From positions 1 to 13,367 of the forward strand of contig JABDLQ010000341.1 in NCBI GenBank assembly GCA_013002925.1: a stretch of DNA of 13,367 bases. Reading direction: 5' to 3'. Numbering within the stretch: the first letter of the stretch is position 1; each line of letters starts with the position of its first letter. Below, in pieces: positions 1-6,880 of the stretch. The DNA is from Gammaproteobacteria bacterium (GTDB lineage Bacteria; Pseudomonadota; Gammaproteobacteria; Steroidobacterales; SZUA-146). The translations under genes and the position numbers were made by a program. The notes beneath the pieces were generated by a model that was not told the origin of the DNA, did no database searches, and was given only the letters and a program-made list of their open reading frames with translations.

Positions 1-1304
1 GCCAATGGCTTATGACGCTGATTCGGTTTTACCGTGTCTTTGCAATGACGGGCAGCTGCACGACCGAATACGACCAGATCCAGCAAAGAGTTCGATCCCA
101 GCCGATTGGAGCCATGCACCGACACACACGCGGCCTCGCCGACAGCCATCAGCCCCGGCACGACCGCTTCCGGATTGCCGTCCCTGAGAGTCACCACATC
201 GCCATTGAAGAGCGTGGGAATACCACCCATGTTGTAATGCACGGTAGGTAACACCGGAATCGGTGCAGTTGCCACGTCAACCCCGGAGAATATTTTTGCC
301 GTCTCGGCAATTCCCGGCAGCCGTTCATTGATGACTTCAGGACCCAGGTGTTCAAGATGAAGATAGATGTGATCTTTTTCCGGTCCTACACCACGACCCT
401 CGCGAATTTCCATGGTCATCGCCCGGCTCACCACATCCCGTGATGCCAGGTCCTTGGCGTTTGGCGCATAGCGCTCCATAAAACGTTCGTTTTCTGAATT
501 CTTGAGAATGCCGCCTTCTCCGCGGACCCCTTCGGTAATCAAACAGCCCGCGCCATAGATGCCTGTGGGATGAAACTGAACAAATTCCATATCCTGCAAC
601 GGCAGTCCTGCACGCGTTACCATGGCATTGCCATCCCCGGTGCAGGTGTGCGCCGAGGTGCACGAGAAATAGGCACGACCGTACCCGCCGGTGGCGAGAA
701 TTACCTTGTGCGCGCGATAACGATGCAAGGTGCCATCCGCCATGTTCATCGCGACGACACCGCGGCATGCGCCATCTTCCATGATCAGATCGATAGCGAA
801 ATATTCAATGTGAAACTCAGCGTTGTTTTTGAGGCTTTGCTGATACAGCGTGTGCAACATGGCGTGGCCCGTACGGTCTGCTGCAGCACAGGTGCGCTGT
901 GCCGTGCCTTCGCCAAAATGGGTCGTCATGCCGCCGAACGGACGCTGATAAATGCGCCCCTCGCTGGTTCTGGAAAACGGTACGCCGTAATGCTCAAGTT
1001 CGATTACAGCCGACGGCGCCTCACGACACATATACGCGATCGCATCCTGATCGCCGAGCCAGTCCGAACCCTTGACGGTGTCATACATGTGCCAGCGCCA
1101 GTCATCCTCGCCCATGTTGCCCAGGGCGGCACTGATCCCTCCTTGCGCCGCAACGGTGTGACTGCGTGTCGGAAACACTTTGGTGATACACACCGTGCTC
1201 AGGCCGGCTTCAGCCAGCCCCAGGGTAGCTCGCAAGCCAGCGCCCCCTGCTCCCACCACGACAACATCGTAGGTGTGATCGATAAACTCATAAGCATTTG
1301 CCAT
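1..1304 (-). CDS. sdhA: Succinate dehydrogenase flavoprotein subunit (partial, C-terminus outside window)
   Basis: This is the catalytic FAD subunit of complex II, oxidising succinate to fumarate on the cytoplasmic face of the inner membrane. I translated it directly: it starts MANAYEFIDHTYDVVVVGAG and has an N-terminal Rossmann dinucleotide-binding motif (GAGGAG, residues 18-23). TRSHT follows at 46-50; His49 matches the residue that carries covalent FAD in this family. Further on come HPTGI, LITEGVRGEGG, SRDVVSRAM and HYNMGGI, which line the dicarboxylate site. The reading frame stays open for 434 codons to the window edge; family members are about 590 residues, so roughly the last quarter is missing. 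The ATG lies 3 nt after the sdhD stop, so it is likely translated from the same mRNA as sdhC and sdhD. sdhB would be expected next, beyond position 1. Confidence 0.97.
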   Translation of the reverse strand, partial: MANAYEFIDHTYDVVVVGAGGAGLRATLGLAEAGLSTVCITKVFPTRSHTVAAQGGISAALGNMGEDDWRWHMYDTVKGSDWLGDQDAIAYMCREAPSAVIELEHYGVPFSRTSEGRIYQRPFGGMTTHFGEGTAQRTCAAADRTGHAMLHTLYQQSLKNNAEFHIEYFAIDLIMEDGACRGVVAMNMADGTLHRYRAHKVILATGGYGRAYFSCTSAHTCTGDGNAMVTRAGLPLQDMEFVQFHPTGIYGAGCLITEGVRGEGGILKNSENERFMERYAPNAKDLASRDVVSRAMTMEIREGRGVGPEKDHIYLHLEHLGPEVINERLPGIAETAKIFSGVDVATAPIPVLPTVHYNMGGIPTLFNGDVVTLRDGNPEAVVPGLMAVGEAACVSVHGSNRLGSNSLLDLVVFGRAAARHCKDTVKPNQRHKPL

Positions 1305-1307
1305 AGG

Positions 1308-1697
1308 TCAGGCCCCGAACGCAATCTTCAAAACAGAATAAATACCGGCAAATGCCAGCGCTACATGTACAAACTTCTGCAGTATCATCGTGGTCACCCG
1401 CAGCCATCCGTGTTTGATGTAGTCTTCGAGGATCACCTGAATACCAAGGTGCGAATGATAAAGCATGACCAGCAGGGTGAGACTCACCAGCACCGTGTTC
1501 AGCGGCGCCCGCAGCCACTGTGTCAGCGTGGTGTAGTCCGGAGCCTGGCCGTTCACCAGCCCGGCAAGTGACCAGACCAGCCACAGCCCCAGCGGTGCCA
1601 TAGCGACTGCGCTCATGCGCTGGCTCCACCAGTGCCCGCTGCCCTGTTTTGCCGAGCCAAGGCCAAGCACGTGGCCCAGAGGTGTTTTGCGATTCAT
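1308..1697 (-). CDS. sdhD: Succinate dehydrogenase membrane anchor subunit SdhD
   Basis: The 129-residue protein has three hydrophobic segments (about 30-50, 66-88 and 104-127), as expected for the SdhD anchor that helps bind heme b and ubiquinone. The segment HSHLGIQVILEDY places His81 and Tyr93 exactly 12 residues apart, the same spacing as His71 and quinone-site Tyr83 of E. coli SdhD. The motif GHWWSQRMSAV near residue 21 is typical of the family. The start overlaps the sdhC stop in an ATGA and is preceded by a full AGGAGGT ribosome binding site, indicating translational coupling. The stop is 3 nt before sdhA. Confidence 0.94.
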   Translation of the reverse strand: MNRKTPLGHVLGLGSAKQGSGHWWSQRMSAVAMAPLGLWLVWSLAGLVNGQAPDYTTLTQWLRAPLNTVLVSLTLLVMLYHSHLGIQVILEDYIKHGWLRVTTMILQKFVHVALAFAGIYSVLKIAFGA

Positions 1698-2083
1698 GCT
1701 GCACCTCCTGCTAACGCATAGACCAGAGTTCCTGCCGTCAGCAGCACCGAGGCCCCGACTACGGCCCAGCCGCTTGCGTACGTCTGCTTGATCTCAAAAC
1801 CCATGCCGGCATCCCAGAATAAGTGACGGATACCATTACTCAGATGATAGAAAAAGCTCCAGAGACCGCCGAGCAGCACCAGGCGGGCCGGCACAGACTC
1901 AAGCAACGGCCGCACCGTGGCATAGCGTTCTGCGCCAGTTGCCAGTGCCACCAGCCAGATCACGAGCAGCACCATGCTGATACTGAGGAAGACACCGGTG
2001 GCACGATGAAAAATCGATAGCACCGATGTCAATTGACGCCGGTAGATTGTCAAATGGGGTGATAACGGTCTTTGATCCGTCAT
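1694..2083 (-). CDS. sdhC: Succinate dehydrogenase cytochrome b556 subunit SdhC
   Basis: This is a 129-residue inner-membrane anchor of complex II, with three hydrophobic segments (about 29-50, 65-84 and 105-125). SPHLTIYRRQLTSVLSIFHR near the N-terminus is the family signature; Ser23 and Arg27 correspond to ubiquinone-site Ser27 and Arg31 of E. coli SdhC. The sequence HLSNGIRHLFWD begins with His80, equivalent to the axial heme b ligand His84 of E. coli. I chose the ATG at 2083 because GGAG sits 7 nt upstream; a GTG six codons earlier (2101) is in frame but has no such site. The gene is first of the sdhCDA run and overlaps sdhD by 4 nt. Confidence 0.94.
   Translation of the reverse strand: MTDQRPLSPHLTIYRRQLTSVLSIFHRATGVFLSISMVLLVIWLVALATGAERYATVRPLLESVPARLVLLGGLWSFFYHLSNGIRHLFWDAGMGFEIKQTYASGWAVVGASVLLTAGTLVYALAGGAA
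1703..1709 (-). promoter_or_regulatory. Strong Shine-Dalgarno site of sdhD
   Basis: AGGAGGT on the minus strand lies 5 nt ahead of the sdhD ATG, inside the 3' end of sdhC. It is the strongest ribosome binding site seen in this operon. It fixes the sdhD start at 1697 and supports a start that overlaps the sdhC stop. Confidence 0.8.
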
Positions 2084-2113
2084 GGGCTTACTCCGCTGCA
2101 CACAGCAAATCTG

Positions 2114-2141
2114 AAATTAAGTGATACGACAGGGTCATCAA
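2114..2141 (-). promoter_or_regulatory. Possible sigma-70 promoter ahead of sdhC
   Basis: On the minus strand TTGATG (2136-2141) and TAATTT (2114-2119) are separated by 16 nt, in the 68-nt gap between the sdhAF4 stop and the sdhC start. Each hexamer matches the consensus at about four of six positions. It would let sdhCDA be transcribed apart from sdhAF4. Read-through from upstream is equally possible. Confidence 0.25.
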
Positions 2142-2151
2142 ATGCCAGGCG

Positions 2152-2349
2152 CTAAAAATCGATGCACCGGCCCCCTTTCTCCCAGTCGCCATAGCGCACC
2201 GGATCAGGCCCGTCACGGCCGCCGATTTCTTCGGGCAGCTCCTTATCCTGCTCTTGCTCCTGAACCTGCTTCTGCGTTTTCTGTTGTAGGCGCTGAGCAG
2301 AGTCCTGCGAACCTGGCTGGAGCGGCGGCGTCGTGTGTGTGTCCTGCAT
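2152..2349 (-). CDS. Succinate dehydrogenase assembly factor 4 family protein (DUF1674)
   Basis: This 65-residue protein ends in EIGGRDGPDPVRYGDWEKGG then RCIDF (residues 41-65). That is the hallmark C-terminal block of the DUF1674/SDHAF4 (Sdh8) family, whose usual pattern is EIGGPxGPEPTRYGDWxxxGRCxDF. In mitochondria this family binds free flavinylated SDHA and promotes its joining to SDHB. The same role is inferred here from the motif and from the position directly upstream of sdhC on the same strand. The N-terminal 40 residues are polar and glutamine-rich (QQKTQKQVQEQEQ), with no signal peptide or membrane segment, so it is probably cytoplasmic. AGGG lies about 9 nt before the ATG. The stop is 68 nt before sdhC. 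It could be called sdhAF4. Confidence 0.9.
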   Translation of the reverse strand: MQDTHTTPPLQPGSQDSAQRLQQKTQKQVQEQEQDKELPEEIGGRDGPDPVRYGDWEKGGRCIDF

Positions 2350-2385
2350 TCTTGATTCCCTGGAGCCGAATGTGAAGCTGCGCGT

Positions 2386-2415
2386 ATTTTGACCTATTAA
2401 CCGTACCTATGGCAA
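2386..2415 (-). promoter_or_regulatory. Possible promoter for sdhAF4-sdhCDA in the divergent intergenic region
   Basis: The 131-nt gap 2350-2480 separates the divergent sdhAF4 and ygfZ starts and must hold promoters for both. On the minus strand TTGCCA (2410-2415, five of six consensus bases) is followed after 18 nt by CAAAAT (2386-2391, four of six). For ygfZ I see no convincing pair. GGAG upstream of the ygfZ ATG is 12 nt away, which is rather far for a strong ribosome binding site. Confidence 0.3.
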
Positions 2416-2480
2416 TTGCCTGCCACCGCCATTCGTGTAAATTGAACGCATCCTGTGACAGTCCGGAGTAAACGCTTACC

Positions 2481-3389
2481 ATGAACCTCAGTTTTTTGTC
2501 CCGAATATCGTCGCCCGCTGCTGGTGACAACGGCTTTAGTGTACCGGCAGGCGATGAAGGCTGTGTCAATTTGAGCGTGCAAGGGGCTGACGCGCGCAAC
2601 TTTCTACAAGGCCAGGTAACCATCGACATCGATCGTATGGAGCCCGGACATGCGCAAATCGGTGCGTTGTGTACGCCACAAGGACGCGTGTCAGTCGTCT
2701 TCGATGTGTTGTGCATGCCCGACCAGTTTATTCTGATTGTGCCATTCGGCATCGCCAAGACGGTCATGGCGCAGTTACAACGCTACATATTGCGCTCCAG
2801 GGTAGTCATCGGTCCCGTGCCGGCACACGGCACGATCAGCGTTCGATATGACCCGCAATCCGATCTTTCACCAGGCAGTCACGCAGGCACCGCTGACGAT
2901 TTTGTCTACAATCCGTCCTGGCTGTCAGCGGGCTGGCGTTTCAGTCAATCATCCGACGCCAGTGTCACAGCATCGGATCAACCACTGATCAGCTGGGCAC
3001 AGGCCCGGATTCTGTGGGGCGTATCTCAGCCGGTCGCCGCTACGCAAAACCTGTTCCTGCCGCAGATGCTGAATCTTGATCGACTTGAAGCAGTTAACTA
3101 CAACAAAGGGTGTTACACCGGTCAGGAAGTCATCGCCCGCAGCCATTTTCGCGGTACGGTCAAACGTCAGCTGTATCGCTTTGTGCTGCACAGCGCAGAG
3201 TCCAATCCCGCCATCGTAAGACTGACCGATACCATTCTCACTGCCGATCAGTCTGCGGCTGGCACGGTGGTTGAATGTGCCATGGACGATGCCGGCGATC
3301 AGGCGCTGATGGCCGTGGTGAAAAATGCTGCCGCAGATGGTCCCCTGTACTTTGGTGAACATCCGCTAGTGCCCTGGCCGCTGGACTGA
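2481..3389 (+). CDS. ygfZ: Folate-binding Fe-S cluster maintenance protein YgfZ (IBA57/GcvT-like)
   Basis: The 302-residue protein carries the diagnostic YgfZ motif KGCYTGQE at residues 209-216, with the functionally important Cys211. It is set in a GcvT-like fold (N-terminal GADARNFLQGQVTIDI around 35-50). In E. coli YgfZ is a cytoplasmic tetrahydrofolate-binding protein that supports assembly or repair of certain Fe-S enzymes; the mitochondrial counterpart is IBA57. The length is a little under the 326 residues of E. coli. The first ATG is used because the conserved N-terminal region begins shortly after it, although the ribosome binding site is weak. It diverges from the SDH assembly factor gene, which fits a role in maturing Fe-S respiratory enzymes. 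Its TGA abuts the lysS stop with no intervening base. Confidence 0.93.
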   Translation: MNLSFLSRISSPAAGDNGFSVPAGDEGCVNLSVQGADARNFLQGQVTIDIDRMEPGHAQIGALCTPQGRVSVVFDVLCMPDQFILIVPFGIAKTVMAQLQRYILRSRVVIGPVPAHGTISVRYDPQSDLSPGSHAGTADDFVYNPSWLSAGWRFSQSSDASVTASDQPLISWAQARILWGVSQPVAATQNLFLPQMLNLDRLEAVNYNKGCYTGQEVIARSHFRGTVKRQLYRFVLHSAESNPAIVRLTDTILTADQSAAGTVVECAMDDAGDQALMAVVKNAAADGPLYFGEHPLVPWPLD

Positions 3390-4886
3390 TTACAGACCGG
3401 TCTCGGGGCGCATGTGAGGAAACAGCAGCACATCACGAATGGATGCTACATCGGCGAACAGCATAATCGTGCGGTCGATGCCAATTCCCAGGCCCGCTGT
3501 GGGTGGTAAACCATATTCCAGTGCACGGATGTAGTCCTGATCATACGGCATGGCCTCGTCATCACCGGCGTCTTTGCTGCGCATTTGCTGTTGAAAGCGT
3601 TCGTCCTGGTCCTCGGGGTCGTTGAGCTCCGAGAAGCCGTTGGCAAGCTCCCGACCGGCCACAAAAAATTCGAAACGGTCAGTTACAAACGGGTCAGCAT
3701 CATTGCGCCGTGACAGCGGCGAGACTTCGGTCGGGTACTGGGTAATAAATACAGGTGCCATCAAATTGTGTTCAGCGGTTTTTTCGAAAATCTCTACTTG
3801 CAGTTTGCCGGCACCGTAATGATCTTCCACCGGTATGCCCAACCGCTCACACCACTTGACCAGGTAATCATGTTCACGTAACTGTTTGTGATCAAATTCA
3901 GGATTAAAACGACAAATGGCATCTTCGATAGTGAGACGCTCGAATTTTTGGGCAAAATCTATCGTGTCGCCCTGGTAACTGATTTGCCGGGCACTAACGA
4001 GCACGTCAGCCAGACTGCGAAACAGGTTTTCCACCAGGTTCATGAGATCTTCGTAATCCGCGTATGCCCAATATAACTCCAGCATGGTAAATTCCGGATT
4101 GTGGCGGGTTGAAAGACCTTCATTACGGAAATTACGATTGATTTCATAAACGCGTTCAAATCCGCCGACCACCAGGCGTTTTAAAAACAACTCCGGTGCA
4201 ACGCGCAGGTACAGCGGCATATCCAGCGCATTGTGGTGCGTGACAAATGGGCGTGCTACCGCACCCCCTGCAATGGTTTGCATCATCGGAGTCTCGACTT
4301 CCATAAAGCCCAGAGCCTCCAGGAATGTCCGCGTGTGAGTGATCAGACGGCTGCGCATCCGAAATACCGCACGACTGTCGTCGTTCATAATCAAATCGAC
4401 ATAGCGCTGCCGGTAACGCTGCTCCTGGTCCGTGAGCCCATGAAATTTTTCGGGCAGCGGGCGCAACGATTTTGTCAGCAAACGCAACTCTGTGACTTTA
4501 ACCGACAGCTCGCCTGTATTGGTTTTCATCAGTGTCCCGGACGCGCCCACGATGTCACCGATATCCCAGGTCTTGAACTCTTCGTAAGCCCCCTCCGGAA
4601 GATTGCCGGGCTGAACAAAAATCTGCAGCCGGCCGCTGCCATCCTGAATTTCGGCAAAGCTGCTTTTTCCCATCAGGCGTTTGGCCATCATCCGGCCTGC
4701 AATGTGCACCGTAACCGACTGCTCCCGCAACGCTTCTTTACTGTGTTCACCGTACGTTGCGTGCAACTGCGCATTACGCGAATCGCGGCGAAAATCATTG
4801 GGGAACGCGTTCCGTTGCTGACGTATCTGGTCGAGCTTGTTGCGGCGCTCTTTGATGAGACGGTGTTCGTCGGCTGTATTGCTCAT
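3390..4886 (-). CDS. lysS: Lysyl-tRNA synthetase, class II
   Basis: This 498-residue enzyme charges tRNA-Lys with lysine in the cytoplasm. An OB-fold anticodon-binding domain occupies roughly residues 58-145 (VHIAGRMMAKRLMGKSSFAE). The class II catalytic core follows. Motif 1 is around FMEVETPMMQ (194-203), motif 2 is FERVYEINRNFRNEG (243-257), and motif 3 is GLGIGIDR (465-472), ending in LLFPHMRPE. The length is close to E. coli LysS (505). The gene lies 38 nt downstream of prfB, reproducing the prfB-lysS operon of E. coli. The ATG at 4886 is followed directly by family sequence. The stop codon touches the convergent ygfZ stop, so any terminator must lie within ygfZ. Confidence 0.97.
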   Translation of the reverse strand: MSNTADEHRLIKERRNKLDQIRQQRNAFPNDFRRDSRNAQLHATYGEHSKEALREQSVTVHIAGRMMAKRLMGKSSFAEIQDGSGRLQIFVQPGNLPEGAYEEFKTWDIGDIVGASGTLMKTNTGELSVKVTELRLLTKSLRPLPEKFHGLTDQEQRYRQRYVDLIMNDDSRAVFRMRSRLITHTRTFLEALGFMEVETPMMQTIAGGAVARPFVTHHNALDMPLYLRVAPELFLKRLVVGGFERVYEINRNFRNEGLSTRHNPEFTMLELYWAYADYEDLMNLVENLFRSLADVLVSARQISYQGDTIDFAQKFERLTIEDAICRFNPEFDHKQLREHDYLVKWCERLGIPVEDHYGAGKLQVEIFEKTAEHNLMAPVFITQYPTEVSPLSRRNDADPFVTDRFEFFVAGRELANGFSELNDPEDQDERFQQQMRSKDAGDDEAMPYDQDYIRALEYGLPPTAGLGIGIDRTIMLFADVASIRDVLLFPHMRPETGL

Positions 4887-4924
4887 GATGGCCTGGTGCC
4901 CTTCCTGTTAATAAACTGTAATGC

Positions 4925-6026
4925 CTACAAGCCCTGTTTCAGGCTTGCTTCGATAAAATCATCCAGACCGCCATCGAGAACTGCCTGCGTATTTCCGGTT
5001 TCCTGCCCGGTGCGCAAATCCTTGATGCGCGACTGATCGAGCACGTAGGAGCGGATCTGACTGCCCCAGCCGATATCGGACTTGCTCTCCTCGATCTGCT
5101 GTGCGTCCGACTGGCGGCTGTGCAGTTCACGTTCATACAACCGTGCTTTCAACTGCTTCATCGCCGTCGCCTTGTTTTTGTGTTGCGAACGGTCATTTTG
5201 ACATTGCACAACAACCCCGGTGGGCATATGCGTGATACGCACAGCGGACTCGGTACGGTTGACGTGTTGCCCACCGGCACCGCTTGCGCGATACACATCG
5301 ATGCGCAAATCGGCAGGATTAATTTCGATATCGATGTCATCGTCCACTTCGGGCGAGACAAACACGGCGGCAAACGATGTGTGCCGACGATTGCCCGAAT
5401 CAAACGGGGATTTGCGTACCAGTCGATGCACCCCGGTTTCGGTCCGCAGCCAACCGAACGCATAGTCACCGGTAACGCGGATCGTCGCACTTTTAATCCC
5501 CGCTACTTCGCCCGCGGACACCTCGATCAACTCGGTATCAAATTGGTGCGCCTCACACCAGCGCAGATACATCCGCAACAACATTTCGGCCCAGTCCTGG
5601 GCTTCGGTACCGCCGGAGCCACTTTGAATATCCACGAACGCATTATTGGCATCCATCTCACCGGAAAACATCCTGCGGAATTCGAGTAATTCAACAGATT
5701 GCTGCATTTGCGCAACGTCGTTCTCAAGATCCTCTACCGACTTTGCATCATCGTCATCAACGGCCATCTCGAGCAATTCGCCGGCGTCACTCAGGCGCTG
5801 GGTCAGGGCGCTGATCTGCTCGACGACAGCAGCCAGCCGCGCCCGCTCCCGCCCCAGATCCTGGGCCCGTTCCGGTTCGTTCCAGATTTCCGGACTCTCC
5901 AGCTCCCGCTCGACTTCGGTCAGCCGTTCCTGCTTGTTTTCGTAGTCAAAGGTACCCCCTCAGCGCAGTGGTGCGCTCGCCAAGATCCTTGATGAGTTGC
6001 CGCAGGGCATTGACTTCCAGACTCAT
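4925..6026 (-). CDS. prfB: Peptide chain release factor 2 (programmed +1 frameshift)
   Basis: RF2 reads UGA and UAA stop codons and triggers peptide release. Translation begins MSLEVNALRQLIKDLG at 6026 and reaches an in-frame TGA at 5946-5948 after 26 codons. A +1 shift at CTT-TGA-C then continues as LDYENKQERLTEVE to the TAG at 4925-4927. The total is 366 residues, against 365 in E. coli. The codon-recognition tripeptide SPF is at about 206-208 and the catalytic GGQ at about 251-253. The residue equivalent to E. coli position 246 is Ala (RASGAGGQ), not the Thr that weakens RF2 in strain K-12. The gene is upstream of lysS on the same strand. A gene caller that ignores frameshifting will report only a 283-residue fragment starting at 5776. 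Confidence 0.96.
5945..5960 (-). promoter_or_regulatory. RF2 programmed +1 frameshift signal
   Basis: The minus strand reads AGGGGGTACCTTTGAC. An internal Shine-Dalgarno-like AGGGGG sits just upstream of the slippery CTT codon and the in-frame TGA, followed by C, giving the weak UGAC termination context. This is the known RF2 autoregulatory element. When RF2 is scarce, termination at UGA is slow and the ribosome slips +1 to make full-length protein; when RF2 is plentiful, a 26-residue peptide is released. Confidence 0.96.
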
Positions 6027-6060
6027 AGTGCTGTTCTCAACCGGTTCGACCGGAATGTAA

Positions 6061-6088
6061 TTGTTAAAAGTGAATTGGTTCATAAAAA
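6061..6088 (+). promoter_or_regulatory. Possible promoter of the OmpA-like gene
   Basis: TTGTTA (6061-6066) and TAAAAA (6083-6088) are 16 nt apart and each matches four of six consensus bases. They lie in the 123-nt gap between the divergent prfB and OmpA-like starts. The leader would be about 55 nt. I see no convincing pair for prfB on the opposite strand. Confidence 0.25.
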
Positions 6089-6115
6089 CTGGTGGCGCGC
6101 AATGTTACCATGTGA

Positions 6116-6129
6116 CCCATCCTCATGGG
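6116..6129 (+). other. Small hairpin in the leader of the OmpA-like gene
   Basis: CCCAT and ATGGG form a perfect 5-bp stem around the 4-nt loop CCTC, about 20 nt upstream of the ATG at 6150. No T-run follows, so it is not a terminator. It could influence translation of the weakly Shine-Dalgarno-equipped start, or be chance. Confidence 0.3.
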
Positions 6130-6149
6130 CATGGGACAGCAATAATCAG

Positions 6150-6863
6150 ATGCGTGGCTACCTGACGTTAATTTTACCGTTATTCCTGTGCGTGCTCTCA
6201 GCTCCTGCGAATCAGGTGCTGGCTGCAGACACCGCGGTGACTGCCCACTCTGACCGGGATGGCGACGGGATCAGCGACCCGCACGACCGCTGCCCGAACT
6301 CCAATCCGGGTGGGCTGACCGATCACCGCGGCTGCGAACACGATACAGACAGTGACGGGGTCGTGGATATAATCGATGAGTGTCCGCACAGCCATGCAGG
6401 ATCGCCGGTGAACACTCGCGGATGCAACCATGACAGCGACAAGGACGCGGTCGTGGATTTTCGTGATGCGTGCCCAAACACGACTCCAGGAGTTCGTGTG
6501 GATGCGACCGGCTGTCCGCTGAAGGACGTCATGCAACTCCCGGGACTGGTTTTTGCCAAAGGAACCGCAACCTTGAACCGGCGTGCAAAGGCAGTGCTCG
6601 ACCGTGCGGCCAATACCCTGTTCAAATATCCGGACCTCAAAGTGGAAGTCGCGGGATTTACCGACAGCCGTGGTAATGAAGCCTTAAACCGTGCCCTTAG
6701 CCAACGCCGCGCTGACGCCGTACGCAGTTACCTGATCAGCCTGGGTCTGGCACCGGAACGCATTACTGCACGGGGCTACGGCGAAGACCGGCCCGTCGCG
6801 ACCAATTCCACTGCCGCCGGGCGTGCCGCCAACCGCCGCGTTCTTTTTTTCCTGAGCAGCTAA
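6150..6863 (+). CDS. Periplasmic TSP3-repeat / OmpA C-terminal domain protein
   Basis: I start this at the ATG at 6150 because it opens a typical signal peptide: MRGYLTLILPLFLCVLS then a cleavage region near ANQVLA, about residue 25. The in-frame extension upstream is not family-like. The mature part has three thrombospondin type 3-like calcium-binding repeats (residues 34-123) with DxDxDG motifs. An OmpA C-terminal peptidoglycan-binding domain follows (about 130-237). Asp172 in GFTDSRG and Arg187 in LSQRRADAV have the 15-residue spacing known for the diaminopimelate-binding pair of OmpA-type domains. There is no N-terminal beta-barrel and Cys14 is not in a proper lipobox, so I infer a soluble periplasmic protein that binds peptidoglycan. 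It sits between recJ and prfB in the opposite orientation, convergent with recJ (17-nt gap). Confidence 0.88.
   Translation: MRGYLTLILPLFLCVLSAPANQVLAADTAVTAHSDRDGDGISDPHDRCPNSNPGGLTDHRGCEHDTDSDGVVDIIDECPHSHAGSPVNTRGCNHDSDKDAVVDFRDACPNTTPGVRVDATGCPLKDVMQLPGLVFAKGTATLNRRAKAVLDRAANTLFKYPDLKVEVAGFTDSRGNEALNRALSQRRADAVRSYLISLGLAPERITARGYGEDRPVATNSTAAGRAANRRVLFFLSS
6249..6518 (+). repeat. Three 30-residue TSP3-like repeats (90-nt period, protein level)
   Basis: Within the OmpA-like protein, cysteines occur at residues 48, 78 and 108 and again at 62, 92 and 122. This gives an exact 30-residue period and six cysteines, which may pair as disulfides. Each unit has an acidic DxDxD(G) calcium-type motif followed by CPN/CPH and a closing GC. 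The third unit reads DSDKDAVVD, replacing the usual Gly with Ala. DNA identity between units is modest, so these are old repeats rather than a recent expansion. Confidence 0.85.
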
Positions 6864-6880
6864 CGACCTGCCAGTTTTTG

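Noticed and set aside
570..1571. Long plus-strand open frame of 333 codons opposite sdhA and sdhD
   Set aside because: It is antisense to clearly conserved sdhA and sdhD, and its product has no recognisable motif. It arises from codon bias of the true genes.
2243..2767. 174-codon minus-strand frame over the sdhAF4/ygfZ start region
   Set aside because: It crosses the promoter region and the ygfZ coding sequence in a frame with no family resemblance. The two conserved proteins explain this stretch.
4233..5036. 267-codon plus-strand frame opposite lysS and prfB
   Set aside because: It runs antisense to two conserved genes and has no family-like sequence.
5946..5948. In-frame TGA in prfB as a pseudogene mutation
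   Set aside because: It lies within the canonical RF2 frameshift signal, and the +1 frame gives a full-length RF2.
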